Assembly (NCBI GenBank): GCA_013791765.1 | Contig: VMTC01000074.1 | Coordinates: forward strand, 62,001 to 126,000 | Reading direction: 5' to 3' | Source: Rhodoferax sp. | GTDB lineage: Bacteria > Pseudomonadota > Gammaproteobacteria > Burkholderiales > Burkholderiaceae_C | DNA length: 64,000 bases | Part shown: positions 25,078 through 33,438 of the stretch, in pieces | Layout: the number at the start of each line of letters is the position of its first letter | Numbering within the stretch: the stretch's first letter is position 1 | Notes under the pieces: generated by a model | What the model was told of the DNA's origin: nothing | Databases searched by the model: none | Seen by the model: only the letters and a program-made list of their open reading frames with translations | Position numbers and translations under genes: made by a program

Positions 25078-27900
25078 TCACGACGCGCGATTCGCCGAGC
25101 CCATTGGGGGGCTATCGCGCAGCATGCGTTGCAGTTGGGGCAGGCATGAGCCGCAATTGGTGCCGCACTTCAGCGCCGACTGCAGCCAGCCCAGCCGCTC
25201 CTGCGCGGTGCCCACGGTGCCGCGCAACTGCGCTTGAATCGCCACGTCGCTCACATTGAAACAGGCGCAGACCTGCGTGCCGCGGGGCGCAACCTGTACC
25301 GGCGGCTGCGCGCCCGGCACCAGCAGGGCGCGGCCATAGGCGTGGGCGGGCAGCTCGTCCTTGAGCAAGGTCGTGATCCAGCTTTGGGCACGGGTGTCGC
25401 CCGCCAGCATGAAGGCTTGCAGCGTGGTGTGCATATCGCCGTGTTGCAGCAGCGCGGCGCGCCGTTGCCCGCGCTTCTTGTCGGCGTAACGCAAGACATG
25501 GGGGCTGTCCAGGTTCAGCAGGGACTCAATCTGGGCCAGCAGCGCCTCACCCGGTGACTCATGGGCGCTGGCGCGAAACAGCAAGCCGCTGCGTTCCTGG
25601 CCGACTGCATCCAGGCCCGAGTTGTTGCTGAAAGGCACGCAACTCGCAAAGTCAAACTCGCGCATCAACTGCTGCAATTGCTGGCGTGCCCACTGCAAGT
25701 GGCTGTCGGGCAGCCAGGCCATGGCCAGCAGCGACCAGGGTAGTTCTGCCTTGAGGACTTTGACCGCAGCGTGTTTGAATTCTGGCTGTTTGGAGTCGGG
25801 GCAAAAGGCCAAGGTGGTCAAGGCGTTGACGCCCGCCAGGCGTTGGCCGCTGGCGCTGCGGCCGCTCAAGAATTCCTCACCCCAATGCATCGGCAGGAAG
25901 ACCTGACTCAAGCCCAAATCGGCACTGGCCTGCAGCGGCACGAGGATGGAGCCGCGCTTGCTGGTGACATACACCAGGTCGCCTTCTTTGAGCAGGCGGC
26001 GCGCCATGTCTTGCGGGTGCATCTGCAGCGCGGGCTCGGGCACATGACCAAACAGGCGCCCCAGCGTGCCGGTGCGGCTCATGCCATGCCATTGGTCACG
26101 CAGACGCCCGGTGCCCAGTGAAAACGGGTAGCGCGCTTCACGCGCTTCGGCCACGGGCGTGTAGGTCGTGTTGACAAAACGGGCACGGCCGTCAGGTGTG
26201 GGGAAGATTCCGTCCTGGTACAGCCGTGCCAGGCCCTGGGTTTGGCCCTCTCTCAAGGGCCACTGCTGGGGCGATTGTTCCAGCATGGCGTAGGTCATGC
26301 CGGTGATGTTGAGGTCGCGCCCGCGCGTGGATTCACGGTGTTCGTTCCAGATCGATTCGGGGCTGGGGTAGGGGAAAAGGGTGTTGGCTCGAAGGCGCTG
26401 GCCAAAATCGACGGCGATTTGCCAGTCGTGTCGCGCTTCGCCCGGTGCCGCCACGGCGGCGCGCACGCGCGAGATGCGCCGCTCGCTGTTGGTGACGGTG
26501 CCTTCTTTTTCGCCCCAGGTGGTGGCGGGCAGCAGCAAGTCCGCAAACGCACAGGTGGCGGTGCTGGCAAAGGCTTCCTGCACGACGACGAACTCGGCGC
26601 GTTCCAGGGCGCGGCGCACGGTGGCCTGATCCGGCATGCTTTGAGCTGGGTTGGTGCAGGCGATCCACAAGGCTTTGATCTCGCCGTCGGCGGCGGCCTG
26701 AAACATCTCGACTGCGGTCTTGCCGGGTTTGGAAGGAACCGAGGGCACACCCCAGAGCGCGGCGACTTCGGCGCAGTGCACCGGGTTGCTCAGATCACGG
26801 TGGCCTGACATCAAATTTGCCATGCCACCGACCTCGCGCCCGCCCATGGCGTTGGGCTGCCCGGTGAGTGACAACGGCCCGGAACCGATCTTGCCAATCT
26901 GGCCGGTAGCCAGATGCAGGTTGATCAGCGCAGCATTCTTGGCGCTGCCACTGCTGGACTGGTTCAGGCCCTGACAGTACAGGCTGAGCGTGGGGCTTCG
27001 ATGGGCCGGGTCGCCCGCATCAAGGCCGGCAAACAGGCGCGCTGCTGTGAGCAGATCCGCCAGCGTGATGCCGCAGGTTTGCGCGACCATGGACGGCGTG
27101 TAGTCGCGCACGGTGGCTTTGAGCGCCTCAAAGCCGCTGGTGTGGGCGGCTATATAGGCGCTGTCAAACCAGCCTTCCCATAACATGATGTGCAGCATGC
27201 CGTTAAACAGCATCACGTCGGTGCCGGGCTGGATCGGCAAGAACAGGTCGGCAATTTCAGCGGTGTCGGTGCGGCGCGGGTCGCACACCACAATTTTCAG
27301 ATCCGGGCGGGCCTGGCGCGCGGCCTCAATACGGCGAAACAGAACCGGGTGGGCGTAAGCGGGGTTGGCGCCGACGATAAAAATCGTGCCAGCGTGGTTC
27401 ACGTCATCAAAACAGGCTGGTGGCGCGTCCGAGCCCAGGGTCTGCTTGTAGCCCGTCACCGCGCTGCTCATGCACAGGCGCGAGTTGCTGTCGATGTTGT
27501 TGCTGCCGATCAGCCCCTTGGCGAGTTTGTTGAAGACGTAATAGTCTTCGGTCAGCAACTGGCCCGAGATGTAAAAACCGACCGCATCGGGGCCATGGGT
27601 CTGGATGATTTGGGTAAATTTCTGTGCCGCCGTGTCGAGCGCGGCATCCCATTTGACGCGCTGAAGCGGCTGGTCACGCGCCAAACGCTGCATCGGGTGC
27701 AGCAGTCTGCTCTGTTGCGTGATGGCGGCGCTGGCGCTGAGGTGCAGGGTGGAGCCCTTGGTGCAGAGCCGCCCGAAATTGGCGGGGTGCTGCGGGTCGC
27801 CGCGCACGCCGGTGATTTCATTGCCCTGAGACGTGATGATGACGCCGCAGCCGACGCCGCAGTACGGGCAGGTGGATTTGGTTTCTTTGAGCTGTTTCAT
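25078..27900 (-). CDS. nasA: Assimilatory nitrate reductase, catalytic subunit
   Basis: The product is 940 residues, a bis-MGD molybdoenzyme that reduces nitrate to nitrite in the cytoplasm. The [4Fe-4S] motif is near the N-terminus with Cys11, Cys14, Cys18 and Cys46 (STCPYCGVGCG then RLCTKGS). Downstream are the MGD-binding stretches (DSNSRLCMSSAVTGYKQTLG) and the molydopterin dinucleotide domain near 600-730. A C-terminal BFD-like [2Fe-2S] domain is present, with Cys pairs in VCACFNVSD and CGTNCGSCLP, as in Klebsiella NasA. It is last in nrtA-nrtB-nrtD-nirB-nirD-nasA; the 335 bp before it hold two palindromic elements. No Tat signal is present, consistent with a cytoplasmic assimilatory role. 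No separate nasC-type reductase gene is seen. Confidence 0.94.
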   Translation of the reverse strand: MKQLKETKSTCPYCGVGCGVIITSQGNEITGVRGDPQHPANFGRLCTKGSTLHLSASAAITQQSRLLHPMQRLARDQPLQRVKWDAALDTAAQKFTQIIQTHGPDAVGFYISGQLLTEDYYVFNKLAKGLIGSNNIDSNSRLCMSSAVTGYKQTLGSDAPPACFDDVNHAGTIFIVGANPAYAHPVLFRRIEAARQARPDLKIVVCDPRRTDTAEIADLFLPIQPGTDVMLFNGMLHIMLWEGWFDSAYIAAHTSGFEALKATVRDYTPSMVAQTCGITLADLLTAARLFAGLDAGDPAHRSPTLSLYCQGLNQSSSGSAKNAALINLHLATGQIGKIGSGPLSLTGQPNAMGGREVGGMANLMSGHRDLSNPVHCAEVAALWGVPSVPSKPGKTAVEMFQAAADGEIKALWIACTNPAQSMPDQATVRRALERAEFVVVQEAFASTATCAFADLLLPATTWGEKEGTVTNSERRISRVRAAVAAPGEARHDWQIAVDFGQRLRANTLFPYPSPESIWNEHRESTRGRDLNITGMTYAMLEQSPQQWPLREGQTQGLARLYQDGIFPTPDGRARFVNTTYTPVAEAREARYPFSLGTGRLRDQWHGMSRTGTLGRLFGHVPEPALQMHPQDMARRLLKEGDLVYVTSKRGSILVPLQASADLGLSQVFLPMHWGEEFLSGRSASGQRLAGVNALTTLAFCPDSKQPEFKHAAVKVLKAELPWSLLAMAWLPDSHLQWARQQLQQLMREFDFASCVPFSNNSGLDAVGQERSGLLFRASAHESPGEALLAQIESLLNLDSPHVLRYADKKRGQRRAALLQHGDMHTTLQAFMLAGDTRAQSWITTLLKDELPAHAYGRALLVPGAQPPVQVAPRGTQVCACFNVSDVAIQAQLRGTVGTAQERLGWLQSALKCGTNCGSCLPQLQRMLRDSPPMGSANRAS

Positions 27901-27952
27901 GAGGGTTCAAGCTCCTGCGTTTGGGTCTGCATCTGCGTCTGAGTCTGTGGAC

Positions 27953-28046
27953 GCCCAAGACACTGGGGTGGGTGGCGACGCGAATGTCCCCCGTCCTTCG
28001 TCCTCCTCCTTGACTTCGTTATGCCACTCACCCCAGTGTCTTGGGC
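27953..28046 (+). repeat. Family P palindromic element, copy 2
   Basis: The 24-bp arms at 27953-27976 and 28023-28046 are inverted copies with one mismatch. The core reads TGTCCCCCGTCCTTCGTCCT then CCTCCTTGACTTC. It lies between nirD and nasA. The right arm recurs once more as a direct repeat at 28057-28080 (23 of 24 identical), without its own core. Confidence 0.88.
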
Positions 28047-28130
28047 TGCGTGCGTGGCCACTCACCCCAGTGTCTTTGGCGGCGAGCATCGCGGGTTGCC
28101 GCAGCTTGCACGCCGACAACGCCCGCAAGA

Positions 28131-28220
28131 TCAGGTCGCTGTGGCGCTCGGCGCAGCGGCGTAAAGGAGGAGGACGAAGGACGGGGGACAGCCGCGCAGC
28201 CGAGCGCCACGGCGGCCTGA
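28131..28220 (-). repeat. Family P palindromic element, copy 3 (inverted)
   Basis: The arms at 28131-28152 and 28199-28220 are inverted copies with two mismatches. The core between them is the same as in copy 2 but on the minus strand (plus strand reads AAAGGAGGAGGACGAAGGAC, then GGGGGACAG). The arm sequence is unrelated to that of copy 2, only 85 bp away. Confidence 0.88.
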
Positions 28221-28235
28221 TCCACCCACGGCGCG

Positions 28236-28583
28236 TCATGCAGCCTCGCCCACGCCCACAGACGCCAACTCCTGCAAGTCCAAATGCACCGCATCACCCT
28301 CCACCAAGACGCTAAACCTCTGCACACAACCCGCGTCCGGCGCCTGGGCACAGCCCGTGTCCAGGCCAATGGTCCAGTTGTGCAGCGGGCAGGCCACGCT
28401 GGTGCCGAACACAATGCCCTGGCTTAAGGGGCCGCCTTTGTGCGGGCAGCGGTCCAGCAGCGCAAAGACCTCGTTTTGCGCGTTGCGAAAAACCGCCACA
28501 TCGGGGCCCTGTGGCCGTTGGATGCAACGCGATCCCAGCACGGGGATGTCGGTGACCTGGCAGATTTTCTTCCATTGGCTCAT
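28236..28583 (-). CDS. nirD: Nitrite reductase (NADH) small subunit
   Basis: The product is 115 residues and fits NirD, the Rieske-fold subunit of assimilatory nitrite reductase. It keeps a full Rieske ligand set: Cys46 and His48 in CPHKGG, and Cys65 and His68 in CPLHNW, suggesting that it binds a [2Fe-2S] cluster; many enteric NirD proteins lack these residues. It follows nirB on the minus strand after a 146-bp gap that contains family-Q copy 4. It works with NirB to reduce nitrite to ammonium. Confidence 0.92.
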   Translation of the reverse strand: MSQWKKICQVTDIPVLGSRCIQRPQGPDVAVFRNAQNEVFALLDRCPHKGGPLSQGIVFGTSVACPLHNWTIGLDTGCAQAPDAGCVQRFSVLVEGDAVHLDLQELASVGVGEAA

Positions 28584-28599
28584 GATGATTCCTGGTTAC

Positions 28600-28662
28600 T
28601 ATTATTTAGATAGCTGCTAACGCTTATGAGACGAGGGCTGGAGCCTGATTTGGCATAAATTA
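28600..28662 (+). repeat. Family Q repeat, copy 4
   Basis: The plus strand reads ATAGCTGCTAACGCTTATGA then GACGAGGGCTGGAGCC and TGATTTGGCATAAAT. It fills much of the nirB-nirD gap and is opposite in direction to both genes. Confidence 0.75.
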
Positions 28663-28729
28663 TTGGAAAATCGAACGCCCTGAGACTGCGACCGATTTGC
28701 GGTGTCGATCTCGCACAACGTATCCAGGT

Positions 28730-31381
28730 TCATGCCGGCACCGCCAGTTTGTCAAACTGACGCAAATCCACCTCGGCCCGGCTGAACTCAAACCACGGAT
28801 CGGGCTCGCCGTCCAGGCTGAACTGCAGCCGCGCCCACAGCGCCTGGCGGTTCTCTTGGTCTTCCAGAATCTTCTTCTTGACATGCTCCATGCCGACCCG
28901 CTTGAGGTAATGCACGGTGCGCTCCAGGTACCAGCCTTCCTCCCGGTAGAGTTGCATGAAGGCGCCGGTGTACTCCAGCACTTCGTCGGCGGTTTTGAGC
29001 TTGGTGAAATAGTGCGCCACCTCGGTCTTGATGCCGCCGTTGCCGCCAATGTGCATCTCCCAGCCGCTGTCGACACCGATGATGCCGACGTCCTTGATGC
29101 CGGCCTCGGCGCAATTGCGCGGGCAACCACTCACCGCAAACTTCACCTTGTGCGGCGCGTACATGCGCCACATGGCGCGTTCCAGGTCCTTGCCCATCTG
29201 CGTGCTGTCCTGCGTGCCCATGCGGCACCACTCCGAGCCGACGCAGGTCTTGACGGTGCGCAGCGCTTTGGCATAGGCGTGGCCGCTGGGCATGCCGATG
29301 TCTTTCCAGACGTTCACCAGGTCTTCCTTTTTGACGCCTAGCAGGTCAATGCGCTGCCCGCCGGTGACCTTGACGGTGGGAATCTGGTATTTGTCCACCG
29401 CGTCCGCAATGCGGCGCAGCTCACTGGCCGTGGTCTCTCCGCCCCACATGCGCGGAATCACCGAGTAGGTGCCGTCTTTTTGGATGTTGGCGTGGCTGCG
29501 CTCGTTGATGAACCTGCTTTGCGGATCGTCCCTGGCCTCCTTGGGCCAGCTGCTGATCAGGTAGTAGTTCACGGCGGGGCGGCAGGAGGCACAGCCGTTG
29601 GGCGTTTTCCATTCCATGAAGTTGAAGACACTGGCGATGCTGAGCAGCTTATTGGCGACGATCGCATCGCGCACCGCCTGGTGCCCGTGCTCGGTGCAGG
29701 CGCACAGGGCTTTCATCTTCGGTGTGGCCGAGTAGTCACCACCCGCCGTGAACATCAACAGCTGCTCGACCAGCCCGGTGCACGAGCCGCACGAGGCGCT
29801 GGCCTTGGTGTGCTTGCGCACTTCGTCGAGCGTGAACAGTCCTTTTTCCTTGATGGTCTTGCAGATCGTTCCTTTGGTGACACCGTTGCAGCCACACACT
29901 TCGTCGCTGTCGAGCATGCTGGCGGCCTTGTTGTGACCCTGGACGCCGGCGTCGCCAATATTGGATTCGCCAAACATCAGCTTGTCGCGGATGTCGGCCA
30001 CTGAGCGGCCATCGCGCAGCAGCTTGAAGTACCAGCTACCGTCGATCGTGTCGCCATACAGGCAGGCACCCACCAGCTTGTCGTCCTTGATGACGAGCTT
30101 TTTGTAGACACCAGCAAAGGGGTCGCTCAGCACCAGCTCTTCAGTGCCATCGCCACCCAGAAAGTCGCCGGCTGAAAACAGATCGATGCCGGTGACCTTG
30201 AGCTTGGTTGAGGTGAGCGAGCCAACATAGCGCCCGATGCCGAACTGCGCCAGGTGATTCGCCGCCACCTTGGCCTGCTCGAACAGCGGCGCCACCAGGC
30301 CATAGGCAATGCCCCGGTGCGCCGCGCATTCGCCGACCGCATAAATGCGCGCGTCGGTGATGGTCTGCAGCGTGTCGTTGACCACGATGCCTTTGTTGCA
30401 GTGCAGGCGCATGCTCTCTGCCAGCTCGGTATTGGGGCGAATGCCCACCGCCATCACGACCAGTTCGGCCGGAACAACGCTACCATCTTGGAAGCGCACG
30501 GCGCACACCCGGTCTGGGCTGCAGGCCAATTTGGCTTGTAAATCTAACGCGCTGTCGGCCTGCGCTTGGGTGCCTCCTGCGGCAGCTGCATCCACTTGTA
30601 GCCTGGGCGGCAAAGCGTTCTGCTCCGTGTCCCCCGCCCGCTGCGCGGGCTCCTCCTTGACCTGCGCAGTACGCTTTGCCGCCCAGGCTACAAGGTCGGC
30701 GGGTTTGAGCAGCGCCTGCGTCTGGGCGCCCATCAGAAACTTGAGGCCACGCTCTTCCAGTGACTTTTGCAGCAGCTTGCCGGCCACCACGTCGAGCTGG
30801 CGCTCCATCAAGGTGGGCATGACGTGCACCACGCTCACGCTCATGCCACGGCGCATCAGGCCGTTGGCTGCCTCCAGGCCCAAGAGGCCGCCACCAATGA
30901 CGACCGCGTGCTTGAAGTTTTTGGCCGCGTCGATCATGGCGTTGGTGTCGGCAATGTCGCGGTAGGCGATCACGCCTTCCAGGTCTTTGCCGGGCACGGG
31001 CAGGATGAAGGGCTTGGAGCCGGTGGCCATCAAGAGCCGGTCGTAGCCGGCACTGATTTTTTCACCGGCCGCATTCTCGCCATGCACGACACGGCGAATG
31101 CGGTCCACCTCGGTGACCTTGCAGCCAGCGTGCAGTGTGATGTGGTTGTCGGTGTACCACTCCCACGAGTTCAAGATGATCTCGTCCATGGTCTGCTCGC
31201 CAGCGAGCACCGGCGAGAGCAGGATGCGGTTGTAGTTGGGGTGCGGCTCGGCGCCGAAGACCGTCATGTCGTACAGGTCGGGCGCAATTTTCAACAACTC
31301 TTCGAGCGTGCGCACACCGGCCATGCCGTTGCCGATCATCACGAGCTTCATCTTGGTTTTAGGGGCTACGCGCATGTCCAT
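28730..31381 (-). CDS. nirB: Nitrite reductase (NADH) large subunit with a palindromic insert
   Basis: The product is 883 residues, longer than common NirB proteins (about 800-860 as I recall). It reduces nitrite to ammonium with NADH. The N-terminal FAD/NAD region starts VMIGNGMAGVRTLEEL; a BFD-like [2Fe-2S] domain (CGCNGVTKG then SCGSCTGLVEQLL) follows; the siroheme/[4Fe-4S] ligands are in CVGSEWC and SGCPRNCAE near the C-terminus. The start at 31381 has an AAGGAGAA site. Residues about 230-262 are encoded by a perfect-armed family-P palindrome (30596-30694) placed in frame between the NAD-domain motifs LMGAQTQALL and AVRFQDGSVVPAELVVMAVG. That segment is low in complexity, presumably a surface loop. 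All catalytic motifs are intact, so the enzyme is probably active. Confidence 0.95.
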   Translation of the reverse strand: MDMRVAPKTKMKLVMIGNGMAGVRTLEELLKIAPDLYDMTVFGAEPHPNYNRILLSPVLAGEQTMDEIILNSWEWYTDNHITLHAGCKVTEVDRIRRVVHGENAAGEKISAGYDRLLMATGSKPFILPVPGKDLEGVIAYRDIADTNAMIDAAKNFKHAVVIGGGLLGLEAANGLMRRGMSVSVVHVMPTLMERQLDVVAGKLLQKSLEERGLKFLMGAQTQALLKPADLVAWAAKRTAQVKEEPAQRAGDTEQNALPPRLQVDAAAAGGTQAQADSALDLQAKLACSPDRVCAVRFQDGSVVPAELVVMAVGIRPNTELAESMRLHCNKGIVVNDTLQTITDARIYAVGECAAHRGIAYGLVAPLFEQAKVAANHLAQFGIGRYVGSLTSTKLKVTGIDLFSAGDFLGGDGTEELVLSDPFAGVYKKLVIKDDKLVGACLYGDTIDGSWYFKLLRDGRSVADIRDKLMFGESNIGDAGVQGHNKAASMLDSDEVCGCNGVTKGTICKTIKEKGLFTLDEVRKHTKASASCGSCTGLVEQLLMFTAGGDYSATPKMKALCACTEHGHQAVRDAIVANKLLSIASVFNFMEWKTPNGCASCRPAVNYYLISSWPKEARDDPQSRFINERSHANIQKDGTYSVIPRMWGGETTASELRRIADAVDKYQIPTVKVTGGQRIDLLGVKKEDLVNVWKDIGMPSGHAYAKALRTVKTCVGSEWCRMGTQDSTQMGKDLERAMWRMYAPHKVKFAVSGCPRNCAEAGIKDVGIIGVDSGWEMHIGGNGGIKTEVAHYFTKLKTADEVLEYTGAFMQLYREEGWYLERTVHYLKRVGMEHVKKKILEDQENRQALWARLQFSLDGEPDPWFEFSRAEVDLRQFDKLAVPA
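30596..30694 (+). repeat. Family P palindromic element, copy 4, in frame inside nirB
   Basis: The 23-bp arms at 30596-30618 and 30672-30694 are perfect inverted copies. The core carries CGTGTCCCCCGCCCGCTGCG and GGGCTCCTCCTTGACC. The element is 99 bp, exactly 33 codons, and is translated as part of NirB (the core gives QVKEEPAQRAGDTE). No stop codon occurs in the used frame. Confidence 0.92.
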
Positions 31382-31461
31382 GGGGTTCTCCTTGTTGTCT
31401 CTAAATGGTTGAGGACAGAGCTTGTTCACTGCGTGTAACTCTTGGTCTGTCCCGCATGGTC

Positions 31462-32283
31462 TCAGGCGGCCTTTTCCACATGCGCTTGGCGCGTGTAGAG
31501 GAAGTCAATGACGGCTTTGCGGTAGTGCAGGTACTGCGTGCTCTCGGCCAGTTCGACCCGGTTGCGCGGACGCGGCAATTCGACGCTGAGCACTTCGCCG
31601 ATGGTGGCTGCCGGTCCGTTGGTCAGCATCACAATCCGGTCCGACAGCAGCACCGCTTCGTCCACATCGTGCGTCACCATGACCACGGTGCTGTGCGTGC
31701 GGGCCACGATCTCCAGCAACTCGTCCTGCAGCTTGGCGCGGGTCAGGGCGTCCAGCGCGCCAAAGGGCTCGTCCATGAGCAGCACTTTGGGCTCCATCGC
31801 CAGGGCGCGGGCAATGCCGACGCGCTGCTTCATGCCGCCCGATATTTCACCGGGGCGTTTTTGTGCGGCAGACGTGAGGCCCACCATCGCCAGCACCGCG
31901 TCAGTGCGGGCCTTGAGCTGGGCCTTGTTCTCTGACGCAGCGCCCGTGCTGCGGTTGGCGGCGCCAAAAACGCGTTCGACGCCCAGATAAACGTTCTCGA
32001 AACAGGTGAGCCAGGGCAAGAGCGAATGGTTCTGGAACACCACCGCACGCTCCGGGCCGGGCCCGGCGATTTCGCGGTTCGCGCACAGCAGGTGGCCTTG
32101 CGTCGGCATGGTAAGGCCCGCAATCAGGTTGAGCAGGGTGGACTTGCCGCAGCCCGAGTGGCCGATGAGCGTCACAAACTCGCCCTTGGCAACGGTCAGG
32201 TTGATGCCTTGTAAGGCGCAAAACGGGCCCTTTTTGGTCTTGAAGCTTTGTTCGACGTTTGAGATTTCGATGAATTTTTTCAT
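31462..32283 (-). CDS. nrtD: Nitrate ABC transporter ATP-binding protein
   Basis: The product is 273 residues of the NrtD/TauB type. Walker A is GHSGCGKST, the signature is [14 protein letters not shown], and Walker B is VLLMDEP, followed by the D-loop ALD and the switch His in VTHDVDEA. The start at 32283 (MKKFIEI) has a GAGGACC site; the longer frame to 32418 would be read through a palindromic element and is not used. It energises nitrate uptake with NrtB and NrtA. It lies between nrtB, after a 181-bp gap holding family-P copy 5, and nirB. Confidence 0.94.
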   Translation of the reverse strand: MKKFIEISNVEQSFKTKKGPFCALQGINLTVAKGEFVTLIGHSGCGKSTLLNLIAGLTMPTQGHLLCANREIAGPGPERAVVFQNHSLLPWLTCFENVYLGVERVFGAANRSTGAASENKAQLKARTDAVLAMVGLTSAAQKRPGEISGGMKQRVGIARALAMEPKVLLMDEPFGALDALTRAKLQDELLEIVARTHSTVVMVTHDVDEAVLLSDRIVMLTNGPAATIGEVLSVELPRPRNRVELAESTQYLHYRKAVIDFLYTRQAHVEKAA

Positions 32284-32338
32284 GGTGGTCCTCATTTGAT
32301 TTTTCAAAGATCTCGGCGGATGTAAGGAGTGGTGCGGC

Positions 32339-32426
32339 CGGCAAGCATGGGCGTGCAACTCCGTTCGTGTCCCCCGCCCTTCGGGCTCCTCCTTGACCTC
32401 ACTGCGTTGCACACCCACGCTTGCCG
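32339..32426 (+). repeat. Family P palindromic element, copy 5
   Basis: The 20-bp arms at 32339-32358 and 32407-32426 are inverted copies with two mismatches (left arm CGGCAAGCATGGGCGTGCAA). The core reads CGTGTCCCCCGCCCTTCGGG then CTCCTCCTTGACC. It lies in the nrtB-nrtD gap. Confidence 0.9.
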
Positions 32427-32464
32427 ACCTGAGGCGTTGTGGCAGTCCTGCACGCGCGCCCCAC

Positions 32465-33415
32465 TCACGACTTCACCTCTTCAAAGCTGAAGGCGGTGGC
32501 CACCTTGATCAGCGCATATTCCAGAATCAGCCCGACGATGCCAATCACGAAAATGGCGATGATGATGTTCTTGACGTTCAGGTTGTTCCACTCGTCCCAA
32601 ACCCAGAAGCCAATGCCAACGCCACCCGTGAGCATTTCGGCCGCCACAATCACCAGCCAGGCCGTGCCCACCGCCAGACGCACGCCGGTCAGCATGTAGG
32701 GCAGCACCGAGGGGAACAGGATCTTGGTGACGATCTTCCACTCGCTCAGGTTCAGCACGCGCGCCACGTTCATGTAGTCTTGCGGCACCCGCTGCACACC
32801 CACGGCGGTGTTGATGATCATGGGCCAGATCGAGCAGATGAAGATGGTCCAGACGGCAGCCGGGTTCGCGCCCTTGAACACCAGCAGGCCAATCGGCAGC
32901 CAGGCCAGCGGTGAGACCGGTCGCAACAGGCTGATCAGCGGGTTGAACATGCGGCTCAAGAACTCAAAGCGGCCAATCGCAAAACCGACCGGAATGCCCA
33001 CCGCCGCGGCCAGACCAAAACCCACCGCCACGCGCTCCAGCGACGCCAGAATGTTCCAGCCCACGCCCTGGTCGTTGGGTCCATTGCGGTAAAACGGATC
33101 GCTGAATATGACCACCGCCTGCTTGAAGGTATCAAGCGGCGAGGGGATGCTGCTGGCAGTGCTGATGGACACCAGCGCCCACACGCCAAGCAGCAGCAGC
33201 AGGCCAAGAACCGGCGGCAGTGCCTGCAGCCAAAAGCCACGCCAGTCGTAAGGCGCGCGCGGGTGCATTGCCAATGCCTTCACGACTTTTTGCGCTCCAG
33301 CCCCCGTGGAGTCCAGGTCTATAGAGACTGGTCTGCTGGTATTTGGCGCTACGGTAGAGGGCGCAGAGCCTGAACCGCCAGGCCCCGGTGGTGAATGAAA
33401 AATGGCGCTGACCAT
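32465..33415 (-). CDS. nrtB: Nitrate ABC transporter permease
   Basis: The product is 316 residues with six membrane helices, of the NrtB/SsuC type. The EAA loop is visible in [20 protein letters not shown], then [20 protein letters not shown]. The start at 33415 has a GAGGAG site; an ATG 15 bp upstream is less good. The first 45 residues are Pro/Gly/Ser-rich and cytoplasmic. It moves nitrate (possibly nitrite) across the inner membrane with NrtD and the NrtA receptor. It lies 23 bp after nrtA. Confidence 0.93.
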   Translation of the reverse strand: MVSAIFHSPPGPGGSGSAPSTVAPNTSRPVSIDLDSTGAGAQKVVKALAMHPRAPYDWRGFWLQALPPVLGLLLLLGVWALVSISTASSIPSPLDTFKQAVVIFSDPFYRNGPNDQGVGWNILASLERVAVGFGLAAAVGIPVGFAIGRFEFLSRMFNPLISLLRPVSPLAWLPIGLLVFKGANPAAVWTIFICSIWPMIINTAVGVQRVPQDYMNVARVLNLSEWKIVTKILFPSVLPYMLTGVRLAVGTAWLVIVAAEMLTGGVGIGFWVWDEWNNLNVKNIIIAIFVIGIVGLILEYALIKVATAFSFEEVKS

Positions 33416-33438
33416 GGTGCTTCTCCTCAATGGTTGTG

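Noticed and set aside
32284-32418. N-terminal extension of nrtD up to 32418
   Set aside because: It would translate the family-P element and has no ribosome site, while the ATG at 32283 has a good one and fits the family N-terminus.
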